Assembly (NCBI RefSeq): GCF_008728195.1 | Contig: NZ_CP031598.1 | Span: 4,464,001-4,528,000, forward strand | From: Roseovarius indicus | GTDB lineage: Bacteria; Pseudomonadota; Alphaproteobacteria; Rhodobacterales; Rhodobacteraceae | Direction of reading: 5' to 3' | Length of the DNA: 64,000 nucleotides | In this document: in pieces, positions 31,527 to 40,648 of the stretch | How the letters are laid out: each line of letters begins with the position of its first letter | Position numbering within the stretch: the first letter of the stretch is position 1 | The notes under the pieces: generated by a model | The model's input: only the letters and a program-made list of their open reading frames with translations | The model's database searches: none | Told to the model about the DNA's origin: nothing | Made by a program: the position numbers and the translations under genes

Positions 31527-32810
31527 TTGACCTCGAACACCAAGACAAACCTGTGGCGGTCCAGCGCCGGGGAAACCGTGTCGGGCCCCCGCTTCGACAG
31601 CGATGGCGAGGCAGACCTCGCGATCATCGGCGGCGGGTTCACCGGCTGCGCCGCCGCGCTCGACGCGGCACGGCGCGGCGCCTCGGTGGCGGTGTTCGAG
31701 GCCGACACGGTCGGCCATGGCGGTTCGGGCCGCAATGTCGGGCTGGTCAATGCCGGCCTCTGGTCTCCGCCCGACGACATCATCGCCCATGCCGGCGAAG
31801 CCGACGGCATGCGCCTGATGACCGCCCTCGCCGCAGGGCCGGCCACCGTCTTCGACATCATCGACCGCGAGGGCATCGACTGCGAAGCCACCCGCGCCGG
31901 CACCCTCCACCTCGCCCATGCCCCCTCCGGCCTCGACGACCTGCGCGATCGCTTCCGGCAGGGCAACCGCCTCGGCGCGCCGATCCAGCTGCTCGATGCG
32001 GAGGAAACCGCCCGCCGCACCGGTACCGCCCGCTTCCACGGCGCCCTGTGGGATCCGCGCGCCGGCACCATCCAGCCCCTCGCCTATTGCCGCGGCCTCG
32101 CCCGCGCCGCCATCGAAGCCGGCGCCCGCGTGCACGAGAACACCCCCGTCACCCGCATCAGCCGCGACAGCGACACCTGGGTGATCGAGGCGGGCGGCCA
32201 CACGCTCCGCGCCCGGCACCTGCTGCTGGCCACCAACGCCTATCACCGCGACATCAAGGGCGCCGGGGCACCGGGCTACGTGCCCGTCTGCTACAGCCAG
32301 TTCGCCACCGCCCCCCTGCCCGAAAACCTGCGCGAAAAGATCCTGCCGGGCGGCGAGGGCTGCTGGGACACGGCGCTCGTCATGTCCTCCTTCCGGATGG
32401 ACAAGGCCGGCCGCATGATCGTCGGCGGCATCGGCGACGCCACCGGCCCCGCCAGCCCGATCCACGCCGCCTGGGCCCGCCGCAAGCTGCGCGAGGTCTT
32501 CCCCGACCTCGCCGACCAGCCCTTCGAACATGCCTGGAGCGGCCGCATCGCCATGACCAGCGATCACCTTCCCAAGGTCGTCTCCTTCGGGCCCAACGCG
32601 CTGGCGGTCTTCGGCTATTCCGGCCGCGGCATCGCGCCCGGCACGGTCTTCGGCACCGCCGCCGCCAAGGCGCTGCTCACCGACGACCCATCGCACCTGC
32701 CCCTGCCGGTCATCTCCGGCCATGCCGAACGCTTCACCACGATCCGGCAGGCCTATTACGAAACCGGCGCGGCGCTCACGCACCTCACCAAGCCGCTGCC
32801 CTTCAGCTAG
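31527..32810 (+). CDS. FAD-dependent amine/imino-acid oxidase of the DAO family (OrdL/PuuB/AmaA-like)
   Basis: The TTG start at 31527 has the ribosome-binding site AAGGGA at 6-nt spacing; 427 residues. After LWRSS comes the FAD-binding ADLAIIGGGFTGCAAALDAARRGASVAVFEADTVGHGGSGRNVGLVNAG, with the G-x-G-x-x-G and SGRN motifs typical of the OrdL/gamma-glutamylputrescine oxidase branch. A C-terminal WSGRIAMTSDHLPKV and FGYSGRGIAPGT close the flavin site. The family oxidises secondary or primary amines such as gamma-glutamylputrescine, pipecolate or N-methyl amino acids, making H2O2 or passing electrons on. In view of the ALDH7-type gene at 39040, a pipecolate or related oxidase is attractive but unproven. 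It ends 3 bp before the convergent dehalogenase gene. Confidence 0.8.
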   Translation: MTSNTKTNLWRSSAGETVSGPRFDSDGEADLAIIGGGFTGCAAALDAARRGASVAVFEADTVGHGGSGRNVGLVNAGLWSPPDDIIAHAGEADGMRLMTALAAGPATVFDIIDREGIDCEATRAGTLHLAHAPSGLDDLRDRFRQGNRLGAPIQLLDAEETARRTGTARFHGALWDPRAGTIQPLAYCRGLARAAIEAGARVHENTPVTRISRDSDTWVIEAGGHTLRARHLLLATNAYHRDIKGAGAPGYVPVCYSQFATAPLPENLREKILPGGEGCWDTALVMSSFRMDKAGRMIVGGIGDATGPASPIHAAWARRKLREVFPDLADQPFEHAWSGRIAMTSDHLPKVVSFGPNALAVFGYSGRGIAPGTVFGTAAAKALLTDDPSHLPLPVISGHAERFTTIRQAYYETGAALTHLTKPLPFS

Positions 32811-32813
32811 GCC

Positions 32814-33533
32814 TCAGCCCAGCTCGGCCTTATGGGCGCGCACCATGTCGGCCATGCTGTTGAACCGGAAACCATAGCTCGGCATCTCGCCCGGGTTCAT
32901 CGTCGCGCCGAACCCTTCCTTGTCGTGCCGCCGGTAGATCCAGCAATTCGCCAGCCCGTACTTGTTCGCCGACTGGTGGTCGTGGAACATGCTCTCCGCC
33001 GTATGAAGGATATCGCCCTTGCCGTATCCCTGCCGCGCCAGCGTCTCGAGCATATAGTCGAAATTCCGGTCGGCGGGCTTGTAGCTCCCCACATCCTCGG
33101 CCGTGTACACCCCGTCGAAATGCACCCCCAGCCGCGCGTTCGAGCCCGAAAAGCTCAGGTTGTCGGTGTTGGTCAGCACCACCAGCTTGTAATGCTGCTT
33201 GAGGTAAGCCAGTGCCTCCCGGCTATCGTCAAACGCCGGCCAATGCCGGACCGAGGTGCCGTAAGCCGCGCATTCCTCCCAGGTCACCTCGACACCCCAC
33301 TCCTCGGCCAGCCGCCGATAGACCACCGCCAGCAGGTCGTAATACTTCTTCGACGGCGTCCACCGCTGCGTGGTCGACTCGTAATAGGCATGCGCTTCCA
33401 AAATATCGTCGCGCGACAAATGCCGGCTCACCTTGTCGGTCAAGGGCTTCAACCCCGTGACCATCCCGCTTTCCCAGTCGATCAGCGTGCCATAGACATC
33501 AAAGGTCAAAACCTTGAAATCGCTCAGCTTCAT
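32814..33533 (-). CDS. Type II haloacid dehalogenase (HAD superfamily)
   Basis: The 239-residue protein has the HAD motifs in order: FDVYGTLIDWE with nucleophile Asp12, VVLTNTDNL with the motif II Ser/Thr, and SYKPADRNFDYML with the motif III Lys, followed by AESMFHDHQSANKYGL in the motif IV position. The FDVYGT-LIDWE start and helical cap are those of L-2-haloacid dehalogenases, which hydrolyse halogenated acids to hydroxy acids. In this group many members act instead on other small phosphates or halides, so the substrate is open. Motif IV with D-H in place of the usual G-x-x-x-D-D is a mild deviation. It lies 59 bp downstream of the LysR gene on the same strand, possibly co-transcribed. Confidence 0.8.
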   Translation of the reverse strand: MKLSDFKVLTFDVYGTLIDWESGMVTGLKPLTDKVSRHLSRDDILEAHAYYESTTQRWTPSKKYYDLLAVVYRRLAEEWGVEVTWEECAAYGTSVRHWPAFDDSREALAYLKQHYKLVVLTNTDNLSFSGSNARLGVHFDGVYTAEDVGSYKPADRNFDYMLETLARQGYGKGDILHTAESMFHDHQSANKYGLANCWIYRRHDKEGFGATMNPGEMPSYGFRFNSMADMVRAHKAELG

Positions 33534-33592
33534 GTCCTATCCCCTTCATTCCCTCGCGCCATGCATCCGCCAAATCGCCCCAAAGCGCAACC

Positions 33593-34474
33593 TCACAAGA
33601 TCCCGCGCAGCCAGCCGGTGAACTTCTCCAGCGGCGGCCGCACCGCCGCCTCCGACGGCCAGACAAGGTAATACTGCCCCTCCACAAGGCTCGCCTCGCC
33701 ATAAGGCACCACCAGCGTCTGCCGCTCCAGCTCCACCTCCGCCAGGTAATCCGGCAACAGCGCCACCCCCATCTCGTGCACCGCCGCCTGCGTCATCGTC
33801 GCGAACTGGTCGACCAGCATCCCCGTCACGCTGCCCCCCTCGACGCCATGCGCGGCGAACCACTGCTCCCACGCCCCCGGCCGTGTCTCCAGCTGCAACA
33901 ACGGCAACCCCAGCAAATCCTCCGCGCTCCCCAGCGGCTCCGGCGCCAACCGGGGCGAACACACCGGCACCACCCGCTCCTCGCGAATGGGCAGGTACTC
34001 CACATCCTGCCAGTCCCGCCCCCCGAAATGGATCGCCGCGTCGAAACTCTCCTGCCCGAAATCGAACGGCGCCAGCCGCGTCGACAGGTTCACCGTCACC
34101 TCCGGATGCGCCCTTGCGAAATCCTGCAGTTTCGGCGCCAGCCAATGCATCCCGAAGGCCGGCAAGATCGCCAGGTTCAGCCCGCCCCCCGTCGGGTTCG
34201 CCTTCAGCTCCAGCGACGCATGCGCCAGGTCCCGCAGGTATTTCCGCACCTTTCGGCAATAATCCTCCGCCGCCGGCGTCAGCTGCAACCGCGTCCCCCG
34301 CCGCTGCACGATCGTCGTGCCAAGCTGCCCCTCCAGCACCTTCAACTGCCGGCTCACCGCACTATGGGTCAGCGACAACTCCTCCGCCGCCGCGCTGGCA
34401 CTCCCCAGCCGGTCCACCGCCTCCAAGGCCAGAAGCGAACTGATCGAGGGCAGAAAGCGGCGCGGCGTCAGCAT
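33593..34474 (-). CDS. LysR-family transcriptional regulator (GcvA-like)
   Basis: A 293-residue regulator with an N-terminal winged helix-turn-helix (SISSLLALEAVDRLGSASAAAEELSLTHSAVSRQLKVLEGQLG) and a two-lobed effector-binding domain. The HSAVSRQL recognition helix and PRRFLPSISSLLALEAV start are characteristic of the GcvA branch, which often regulates amino-acid genes. It is divergent from the aminotransferase-E1-malonyltransferase-ALDH operon across 101 bp, the usual arrangement for a LysR regulator and its target, so it most likely controls that operon in response to one of its substrates. The dehalogenase gene follows on the same strand. Confidence 0.9.
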   Translation of the reverse strand: MLTPRRFLPSISSLLALEAVDRLGSASAAAEELSLTHSAVSRQLKVLEGQLGTTIVQRRGTRLQLTPAAEDYCRKVRKYLRDLAHASLELKANPTGGGLNLAILPAFGMHWLAPKLQDFARAHPEVTVNLSTRLAPFDFGQESFDAAIHFGGRDWQDVEYLPIREERVVPVCSPRLAPEPLGSAEDLLGLPLLQLETRPGAWEQWFAAHGVEGGSVTGMLVDQFATMTQAAVHEMGVALLPDYLAEVELERQTLVVPYGEASLVEGQYYLVWPSEAAVRPPLEKFTGWLRGIL

Positions 34475-34575
34475 TGTGAGTTTTGCTCCAGGTTATGTCA
34501 GCTAGTTTCGCTTTTCCTTTCCCAAGATTCCACCCAAATTGCGCGCAAACGCGTCAAACAGGGCCCCACACCACC

Positions 34576-35796
34576 ATGACGAAAGCGAACAGTTCCGCCG
34601 CCCACCGCCCGGCCACCCGCCTCTCGGGCATCGCCCTGTCCGAAATCGTGCAAATCTCCGAACGCGCCCGCCAGATGCGCGCCGAGGGCCGCGACGTCAT
34701 CGCCCTCAGCACCGGCGAGCCCGATTTCCCCACCCCGCCCGAGGTCATCGAGGCCGCCCACCAGGCGGCCCTCGCCGGCCAGACCCGCTACACCCCCACC
34801 GCCGGCACGCCCGACCTGCGCGCCGAGGTCGCCCGCCAGGCCGGCGCCGAGCCCGCCAACGTCATCATCTCCACCGGCGCCAAGCAGGTGCTGGCGAACA
34901 CCATGCTCGCCACCCTCAACCCCGGCGACGAAGTCATCATGCCCGCCCCCTTCTGGACGAGCTATGCCGACATCGTGCGCATGGCCGGCGGCACGCCCGT
35001 CGTCCTGCCCTGCCCGCTCTCGCAGAACTTCAAACTCACGCCGGAACAACTGGGCGACGCCATCACGCCCCAAACCCGCTGGCTGATGCTCAACTCGCCC
35101 TCCAACCCCTCCGGCGCCATCTACTCGGCCGAGGAATACGCCCAACTGGCAGACATCCTCGACGCCCACCCCCATGTCTGGGTCGTCGCCGACGAGATCT
35201 ACGAGCACCTCAGCTACACCCCCTTCACCAGCTTCGCCGACGCCGCGCCGCATCTCCGCGACCGCACCATCATCGTCAACGGCGTCTCGAAAGCCTGGTC
35301 CATGACCGGCTGGCGCATCGGCTGGGGCATCGGCCCGGCCGAGCTGATCCGCGACATGACCTCCGTGCAGGGGCAAATCACCTCCGGCGCCTCCTCCGTC
35401 TCACAGGCCGCCGCCCTCGCCGCCCTGCAATCCGACCGCCAGATCCTCGAAGACCGCCGCGCCACCTTCCTCGCCCGCCGCGACGCCACCATCGACGGCC
35501 TCAACGCCATCCCCGGCCTCACCTGCCCGGCCCCCGACGGCGCCTTCTACGCCTTCCCCGATTGCTCCGAACTCATCGAAGGCAGGTTCGACAACGACGC
35601 CGCCCTCTGCCAATGGCTGCTCGAGGAAACCGGCGTCGCCCTCGTCCCCGGCCGCGCCTTCGGCATGCCGGGCCACGTGCGCCTCTCCTTCGCCTACGCC
35701 GAATCCCAGATCCGCGAGGCGCTCACCCGCATGGAAACCGCCATCGACCGGTTGACGTCCGCCCCCTCCGCGGCCTTCGCTGACCACACCGGATAA
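34576..35796 (+). CDS. Pyridoxal-phosphate-dependent class I/II aminotransferase
   Basis: A 406-residue aspartate-aminotransferase-fold enzyme. The PLP Lys is in VNGVSKAWSMTGWRIGWG; supporting motifs are STGEPDFPTP, TPTAGTPDLR, APFWTSY, NSPSNPSG and VADEIYEHLSY, with the final Arg in FGMPGHVRLSF. I place the start at ATG 34576; the frame reaches back to 34483, but that would put 31 odd residues inside the LysR promoter region. Aminotransferases of this branch (AspC/Ia-gamma) use aspartate, aromatic or aminoadipate donors with 2-oxoglutarate. The operon partners (E1 decarboxylase and ALDH7) suggest a 2-oxo acid product that is then oxidatively decarboxylated, possibly aminoadipate to 2-oxoadipate; this is inference. 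Confidence 0.85.
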   Translation: MTKANSSAAHRPATRLSGIALSEIVQISERARQMRAEGRDVIALSTGEPDFPTPPEVIEAAHQAALAGQTRYTPTAGTPDLRAEVARQAGAEPANVIISTGAKQVLANTMLATLNPGDEVIMPAPFWTSYADIVRMAGGTPVVLPCPLSQNFKLTPEQLGDAITPQTRWLMLNSPSNPSGAIYSAEEYAQLADILDAHPHVWVVADEIYEHLSYTPFTSFADAAPHLRDRTIIVNGVSKAWSMTGWRIGWGIGPAELIRDMTSVQGQITSGASSVSQAAALAALQSDRQILEDRRATFLARRDATIDGLNAIPGLTCPAPDGAFYAFPDCSELIEGRFDNDAALCQWLLEETGVALVPGRAFGMPGHVRLSFAYAESQIREALTRMETAIDRLTSAPSAAFADHTG

Positions 35797-35813
35797 ACCG
35801 CAAGAGGCCCCCG

Positions 35814-38003
35814 ATGGACAGAGCCCAGATCGTACATGACAACTTCCTCCGCCGCGTGGCCGCAGGCGACCTCCCCGCAGGCGCCCCCCCGGCCGACGGC
35901 CTGAGCCCCACCGAGGCCGTCTCCCTCTTCCGCTCGCAATGCCTCTCCCGCGCCCTCGACCGCCACAGCCGCGCGATGCAGAAGGCCGGCCAGGGCTACT
36001 ACACCATTGGCTCCTCGGGCCACGAAGGCATGGCCGCCATCGCCGCCGCCACGCGCCCCACCGATCCGGCCTTCCTCCACTACCGCGACGCCGCCTTCCA
36101 GATCGCCCGCGCCGCCCAGGTTCCCGGCCAGACCACCACCTGGGACATGCTCCTCTCCTTCGCCTGCTCCGCCGAAGACCCGATTTCCGGCGGCCGCCAC
36201 AAGGTGCTGGGCTCCAAGGCCCTCAACATCCCCCCGCAAACCTCCACCATCGCCAGCCACCTGCCCAAGGCCGTCGGCGCCGCCTACGCCATCGGCCTCG
36301 CCAAACGCCGCCCGCCCGAACACCGCCAGTATGCCGAGGACGCCATCGCCATCTGCTCTTTCGGCGACGCGTCGGCCAACCACTCCACCGCGCAGGGCGC
36401 CTTCAACACCGCGGGCTGGACCGCCTACCAGTCCATCCCCTTGCCCCTCCTCTTCGTCTGCGAAGACAACGGCATCGGCATCTCGGTCAAAACCCCCAAA
36501 GGCTGGATCGCCGCCAACTTCGCCCACCGCCCGGGCCTCAAGTATTTCCCCTGCGACGGTCTCGACATTTTCGACACCTACCGCGCGGCCCAGGAAGCGG
36601 CCCATTATGTCCGCACCCGCCGCAAACCCGCCTTCCTGCATGTCCGCACCGTCCGCCTCTACGGCCACGCCGGCGCCGACATGCCCACCACCTACATGCC
36701 GAAAGCCGAGGTCGAGGCCGAGGAGGCGAACGACCCCCTCCTCCACTCCGTCCGCCTGCTCTCCCAATCCGGCGCGCTGGAGCCGCAACAAGCGCTCGAC
36801 ATCTACAACGACACCTGCACCCGCGTGGAACGCGTGGCGGAAGAGGCCGTCACTCGCCCGCGCCTCAAAACCGCCTCCGACGTCATGGCCAGCCTCATCC
36901 CCCCGGCGCGCCCCTGCCAACCCACCAACGGCCCCGACGCCGCCACCCGCGAAGCCGCCCTCGGCCCTGACCTCAAGGCACAGTCCGAGCCGCAGATCAT
37001 GTCCCGCCTCATCAACTGGGCGCTCACCGACCTGATGCTCGAACACGGCGAAATCGTCATGATGGGCGAGGATGTGGGCCGCAAGGGCGGCGTCTATGGC
37101 GTCACGCAAAAGCTCATCACCCGCTTCGGCCCCGACCGCGTGATCGACAGCCTGCTCGACGAGCAATCCATCCTCGGCCTCGCCATCGGCATGGCCCAGA
37201 ACGGCTTCACCCCGATCCCGGAAATCCAGTTCCTCGCCTACCTCCACAACGCCGAGGACCAGATCAGGGGCGAGGCCGCCACCCTGCCCTTCTTCTCCAA
37301 CGGCCAGTTCACCAACCCGATGGTGATCCGCATCGCCGGGCTGGGCTACCAGAAGGGCTTCGGCGGGCATTTCCACAACGACAACTCCGTCGCCGTCATC
37401 CGCGACATCCCCGGCGTCATCCTCGCCTGCCCCTCCAACGGCGCCGATGCCGCGAAGATGCTCCGCGAATGCGTCCGCCTCGCCCGCGAGGAACAGCGCG
37501 TGGTCGTCTTCCTCGAACCCATCGCCCTCTACCCCATGCGCGACCTGCATGACGAGAAGGATGGCGGCTGGATGACCACCTATCCCGAGCGTGGCGAAAC
37601 GCTGCCTCTCGGCTCCGTCGGTCAACATGGCGAGGGCACCGACGTCGCCATCGTCAGCTTCGCCAACGGCCACTACCTCTCCCGACAGGCCGCCAAGCGC
37701 CTCGAAGAAGACGGCATCACTACCCGCACCATCGACCTCCGCTGGCTTTCCCCCCTGCCGGAAGAGGCGCTGCTCGACGTCATCAAAGGCGCCAAACGCG
37801 TCCTCATCGTGGACGAAACCCGCCGCACCGGCGGCATCGCCGAGGCGCTGATGGCCCTGATCTCGGAAAAAACCGACCTCCCCCACGCCCGCCTGACGGC
37901 CGAAGACAGCTTCATCGCCACCGGCCCCGCCTACGCCGCCACCATGCCCTCGGCCGACAGCATCGTGGAAGCCGCCACGAACCTTGTGAGGGCCAAGTCA
38001 TGA
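35814..38003 (+). CDS. Thiamine-dependent 2-oxo acid dehydrogenase E1, alpha and beta subunits fused
   Basis: In the 729-residue protein, residues about 30-385 match an E1 alpha subunit (GQGYYTIGSSGHEGMAAIAAA, then the thiamine diphosphate motif FGDASAN...CEDNGIGIS), and about 395-725 match an E1 beta subunit (MLEHGEIVMMGEDVG, LDEQSILGLAIGMA, GGHFHNDNSVAVI, DIPGVILACPSNGADA and IVDETRRTGGIAEALM). Most bacteria encode these as two genes, so this is a fusion. It decarboxylates a 2-oxo acid and passes the acyl group to an E2 lipoyl protein; no E2 or E3 is in the window. The gene is 17 bp after the aminotransferase and overlaps the malonyltransferase-like gene by ATGA. The preferred substrate cannot be read from sequence. 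Confidence 0.88.
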   Translation: MDRAQIVHDNFLRRVAAGDLPAGAPPADGLSPTEAVSLFRSQCLSRALDRHSRAMQKAGQGYYTIGSSGHEGMAAIAAATRPTDPAFLHYRDAAFQIARAAQVPGQTTTWDMLLSFACSAEDPISGGRHKVLGSKALNIPPQTSTIASHLPKAVGAAYAIGLAKRRPPEHRQYAEDAIAICSFGDASANHSTAQGAFNTAGWTAYQSIPLPLLFVCEDNGIGISVKTPKGWIAANFAHRPGLKYFPCDGLDIFDTYRAAQEAAHYVRTRRKPAFLHVRTVRLYGHAGADMPTTYMPKAEVEAEEANDPLLHSVRLLSQSGALEPQQALDIYNDTCTRVERVAEEAVTRPRLKTASDVMASLIPPARPCQPTNGPDAATREAALGPDLKAQSEPQIMSRLINWALTDLMLEHGEIVMMGEDVGRKGGVYGVTQKLITRFGPDRVIDSLLDEQSILGLAIGMAQNGFTPIPEIQFLAYLHNAEDQIRGEAATLPFFSNGQFTNPMVIRIAGLGYQKGFGGHFHNDNSVAVIRDIPGVILACPSNGADAAKMLRECVRLAREEQRVVVFLEPIALYPMRDLHDEKDGGWMTTYPERGETLPLGSVGQHGEGTDVAIVSFANGHYLSRQAAKRLEEDGITTRTIDLRWLSPLPEEALLDVIKGAKRVLIVDETRRTGGIAEALMALISEKTDLPHARLTAEDSFIATGPAYAATMPSADSIVEAATNLVRAKS

Positions 38004-39043
38004 AAACAGCCGTCATCATCTGCCCCGGCCGCGGCACCTACAACAAACCCGAACTCGGCTACCTCTCCCGCCACTTCCCAGACGCCGGCCTCCTCGCCAA
38101 ATTCGACGCCATCCGCGAGAACGCCGACCAAAAGCCGCTGACAGCCCTCGACGGCGCCGCCCGTTTCTCGCCCTCCGAGTTCACCCGCGGCGATAACGCC
38201 GCCGGCCTGATCTACGCCGCCACGCTGGGCGACTTCTTGTCGATCAACCCCGAAGAAATCCGCCCCGTCGCCGTCACCGGCAACTCCATGGGCTGGTACT
38301 CCGCGCTCGCCTGCGGCGGCGCCACCACGCCCGAGAACGGCTTCCAGATCGCCAACACCATGGGCACCCTCATGCACGAGGCCCTGATCGGCGGCCAGCT
38401 CGTCTATCCCTTCCTCGGCGACGACTGGCACCCCGACCCCGCCCGCAAAGCCGAGCTTCTCCAACAGGTCGCCGACATAAACACCCGCGACGACCACACA
38501 CTCGCCCTCTCCATCGACTTGGGCGGCATGCTCGTCCTCGCCGGCGACACCAACGGCCTGAAAGCCTTCGAACAAGCCGTCCCGAAAATCGACGACCGCT
38601 TCCCGATGCGCCTCAAGGGCCACGCCGCCTTCCACACCCATCTGCAACGCCCCGTCGCCGAAAAGGGCCGCGCCGCCCTGCCGCACTCCCTCTTCACCCA
38701 ACCCGGCCTCCCCCTCATCGACGGCCGCGGCGCCATCTGGTGGCCCGGCGCCACCGACACCACGGCCCTCCACGACTACACGCTCGGCCACCAGGTCACC
38801 GAGACCTACGACTTCACCCGCGCCATCACCGTTGCCGCGAGAGAATTCGCCCCCGACCTCTTCATCGTCACCGGCCCCGGCACCACCTTGGGCGGAGCAG
38901 TGGCGCAATCGCTGGTCCTCGCCAACTGGCGCGGGATCGGCAGCAAACAGGACTTCACCAAACACCAGAACGCCACGCCCCTTCTGGCCGGCATGGGCCA
39001 TGCCGACCAGCGCGCGTGGGTCACGAAAGGAGACGCCAAATGA
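38000..39043 (+). CDS. FabD-like ACP S-malonyltransferase homologue in a catabolic operon
   Basis: The 347-residue protein keeps the acyltransferase fold signature: an N-terminal VIICPGRGTYN in place of the usual FPGQG, the nucleophile elbow TGNSMGWYSALACGG with Ser96, and KGHAAFHTHLQ with His208, the second catalytic residue. The spacing resembles FabD, but the oxyanion-side motifs are divergent. Known malonyltransferases move malonyl from CoA to ACP; nothing else in this operon makes fatty acids. It may transfer another acyl group such as the product of the E1 reaction. ATGA overlaps at both ends tie it tightly to the E1 fusion upstream and the aldehyde dehydrogenase downstream. Confidence 0.75.
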   Translation: MKTAVIICPGRGTYNKPELGYLSRHFPDAGLLAKFDAIRENADQKPLTALDGAARFSPSEFTRGDNAAGLIYAATLGDFLSINPEEIRPVAVTGNSMGWYSALACGGATTPENGFQIANTMGTLMHEALIGGQLVYPFLGDDWHPDPARKAELLQQVADINTRDDHTLALSIDLGGMLVLAGDTNGLKAFEQAVPKIDDRFPMRLKGHAAFHTHLQRPVAEKGRAALPHSLFTQPGLPLIDGRGAIWWPGATDTTALHDYTLGHQVTETYDFTRAITVAAREFAPDLFIVTGPGTTLGGAVAQSLVLANWRGIGSKQDFTKHQNATPLLAGMGHADQRAWVTKGDAK

Positions 39044-40536
39044 ACCACCACGACGCCCTCACCGCCGCCGGCCTCACCGACGCCGAAATCACCGGCGGCA
39101 CCCTCTCCGTCCGCTCCCCCATCGACGGGGCCGAGGTGGCGAAGATCCACGAAACCCCGGCCGACAAGATGCCCGAGGTGATCGAGCGCGCCCAAAAGGC
39201 GTTCAAGCAATGGCGCACCGTCCCCGCCCCGCAACGCGGCGAGCTTGTCCGCCTCCTCGGCGAAGAGCTTCGCAACGCCAAGGAAGAACTCGGCGCCATC
39301 GTCACGCTCGAGGCCGGCAAGATCACCTCCGAAGGCCTCGGCGAAGTGCAGGAGATGATCGACATCTGCGATTTCGCCGTCGGCCTCTCGCGCCAGCTCT
39401 ACGGCCTCACCATCGCGTCGGAACGCCCCGGCCACCGCATGTCGGAAACCTGGCACCCGATGGGCCCCTGCGGCGTCATCACCGCCTTCAACTTCCCCGT
39501 CGCACCATGGTCCTGGAACGCGGCCCTCGCCCTTGTCTGCGGCGACCCGGTAATCTGGAAGCCCTCCGAGAAGACGCCGCTCACAGCCCTCGTCACCCAG
39601 CGCATCTTCGACCGCGCACTTGCCCGCTTCGGCGCCGACGCCCCGGCCGACCTGCTGCAAGTCGTCATCGGCGGCGCCGACATCGGCGAAGCCCTCGTCA
39701 ACAGCCGCGACGTGCCCGTCCTCTCGGCCACCGGCTCCACCCGCATGGGCGCCATCGTCGGGCCCAAGGTGCAGGCCCGCTTCGGCCGCCCGATCATGGA
39801 GCTCGGCGGCAACAACGCCATGATCGTCGCCCCCTCCGCCGATCTCGACATGGCCGTCCGCGCCATCGTCTTCTCGGCCGTCGGCACCGCCGGCCAGCGC
39901 TGCACCTCGCTCCGCCGCCTGATCGTGCACCACTCCATCCGCGAGGAGCTGACCGAGAAGCTGAAACAGGCCTACGCCTCCCTCACCATCGGCGACCCGC
40001 GCACCGAGGGCACCCTTGTCGGCCCGCTGATCGACGAGACCGCCCGCAAGGAAATGGCCTCCGCCCTCAAATCGGCCGAGGCCGAGGGCGGCACCGTCCA
40101 TGGCGGCGGCGATGCCAAGGGCGTCGAGGGCGGCGTCTACGTCTCCCCGGCTCTGGTCGAAATGCCCCGCCAGACCGAAACCGTGCAGACCGAGACCTTC
40201 GCCCCGATCCTCTACGTCATGGGCTACGACACCCTCGAAGAGGCCATCGAGCTGCAGAACGACGTCCCCCAGGGCCTCTCCTCCTGCATCTTCACCCTGA
40301 ACGTGCGCGAGGCGGAAACCTTCCTCTCGGCCGTGGGCTCCGACTGCGGCATCGCCAACGTCAATATCGGCCCCTCCGGCGCCGAGATCGGCGGCGCGTT
40401 CGGCGGCGAGAAGGAAACCGGCGGCGGCCGCGAAAGCGGCTCGGACGCCTGGAAAGGCTACATGCGCCGCCAGACCTCGACGGTGAACTACTCGTCCGAA
40501 TTGCCGCTGGCGCAGGGCGTGAAGTTCGACATCTGA
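39040..40536 (+). CDS. Aldehyde dehydrogenase, ALDH7 type (aminoadipate-semialdehyde dehydrogenase-like)
   Basis: The 498-residue NAD(P)-dependent enzyme carries the catalytic Cys288 in TAGQRCTSLRRLIVH and Glu254 in MELGGNNAMIV, plus WKPSEKTPLTA and GSTRMGAIVG of the nucleotide site. LGGNNA and GQRCTSLRR are hallmarks of the ALDH7/antiquitin group, whose known bacterial role is oxidation of alpha-aminoadipate semialdehyde (in equilibrium with piperideine-6-carboxylate) to aminoadipate in lysine and pipecolate breakdown (Pseudomonas AmaB). The ATG overlaps the previous stop as ATGA and has an AAAGGA ribosome-binding site. It is the last gene of the operon; the terminator at 40591 follows. Family assignment is firm, substrate likely but unproven. 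Confidence 0.88.
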   Translation: MNHHDALTAAGLTDAEITGGTLSVRSPIDGAEVAKIHETPADKMPEVIERAQKAFKQWRTVPAPQRGELVRLLGEELRNAKEELGAIVTLEAGKITSEGLGEVQEMIDICDFAVGLSRQLYGLTIASERPGHRMSETWHPMGPCGVITAFNFPVAPWSWNAALALVCGDPVIWKPSEKTPLTALVTQRIFDRALARFGADAPADLLQVVIGGADIGEALVNSRDVPVLSATGSTRMGAIVGPKVQARFGRPIMELGGNNAMIVAPSADLDMAVRAIVFSAVGTAGQRCTSLRRLIVHHSIREELTEKLKQAYASLTIGDPRTEGTLVGPLIDETARKEMASALKSAEAEGGTVHGGGDAKGVEGGVYVSPALVEMPRQTETVQTETFAPILYVMGYDTLEEAIELQNDVPQGLSSCIFTLNVREAETFLSAVGSDCGIANVNIGPSGAEIGGAFGGEKETGGGRESGSDAWKGYMRRQTSTVNYSSELPLAQGVKFDI

Positions 40537-40590
40537 GGGGGTGTGGATGGAACAGTGATCCATCCGTCAGAACCGCCAAACCATCTGATG

Positions 40591-40620
40591 AACCCCGGCC
40601 AAAGGTCGGGGTTCTTCAAT
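40591..40620 (+). terminator. Rho-independent terminator of the aminotransferase-ALDH operon
   Basis: AACCCCGGCC and GGTCGGGGTT form a 10-bp stem with one G-T wobble and an AAA loop, followed by a T-rich TTCTTCAATT tail. It lies 54 bp after the ALDH stop codon. Confidence 0.85.
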
Positions 40621-40648
40621 TGGGGCCTTTCACGATTCCACCGGCAAC

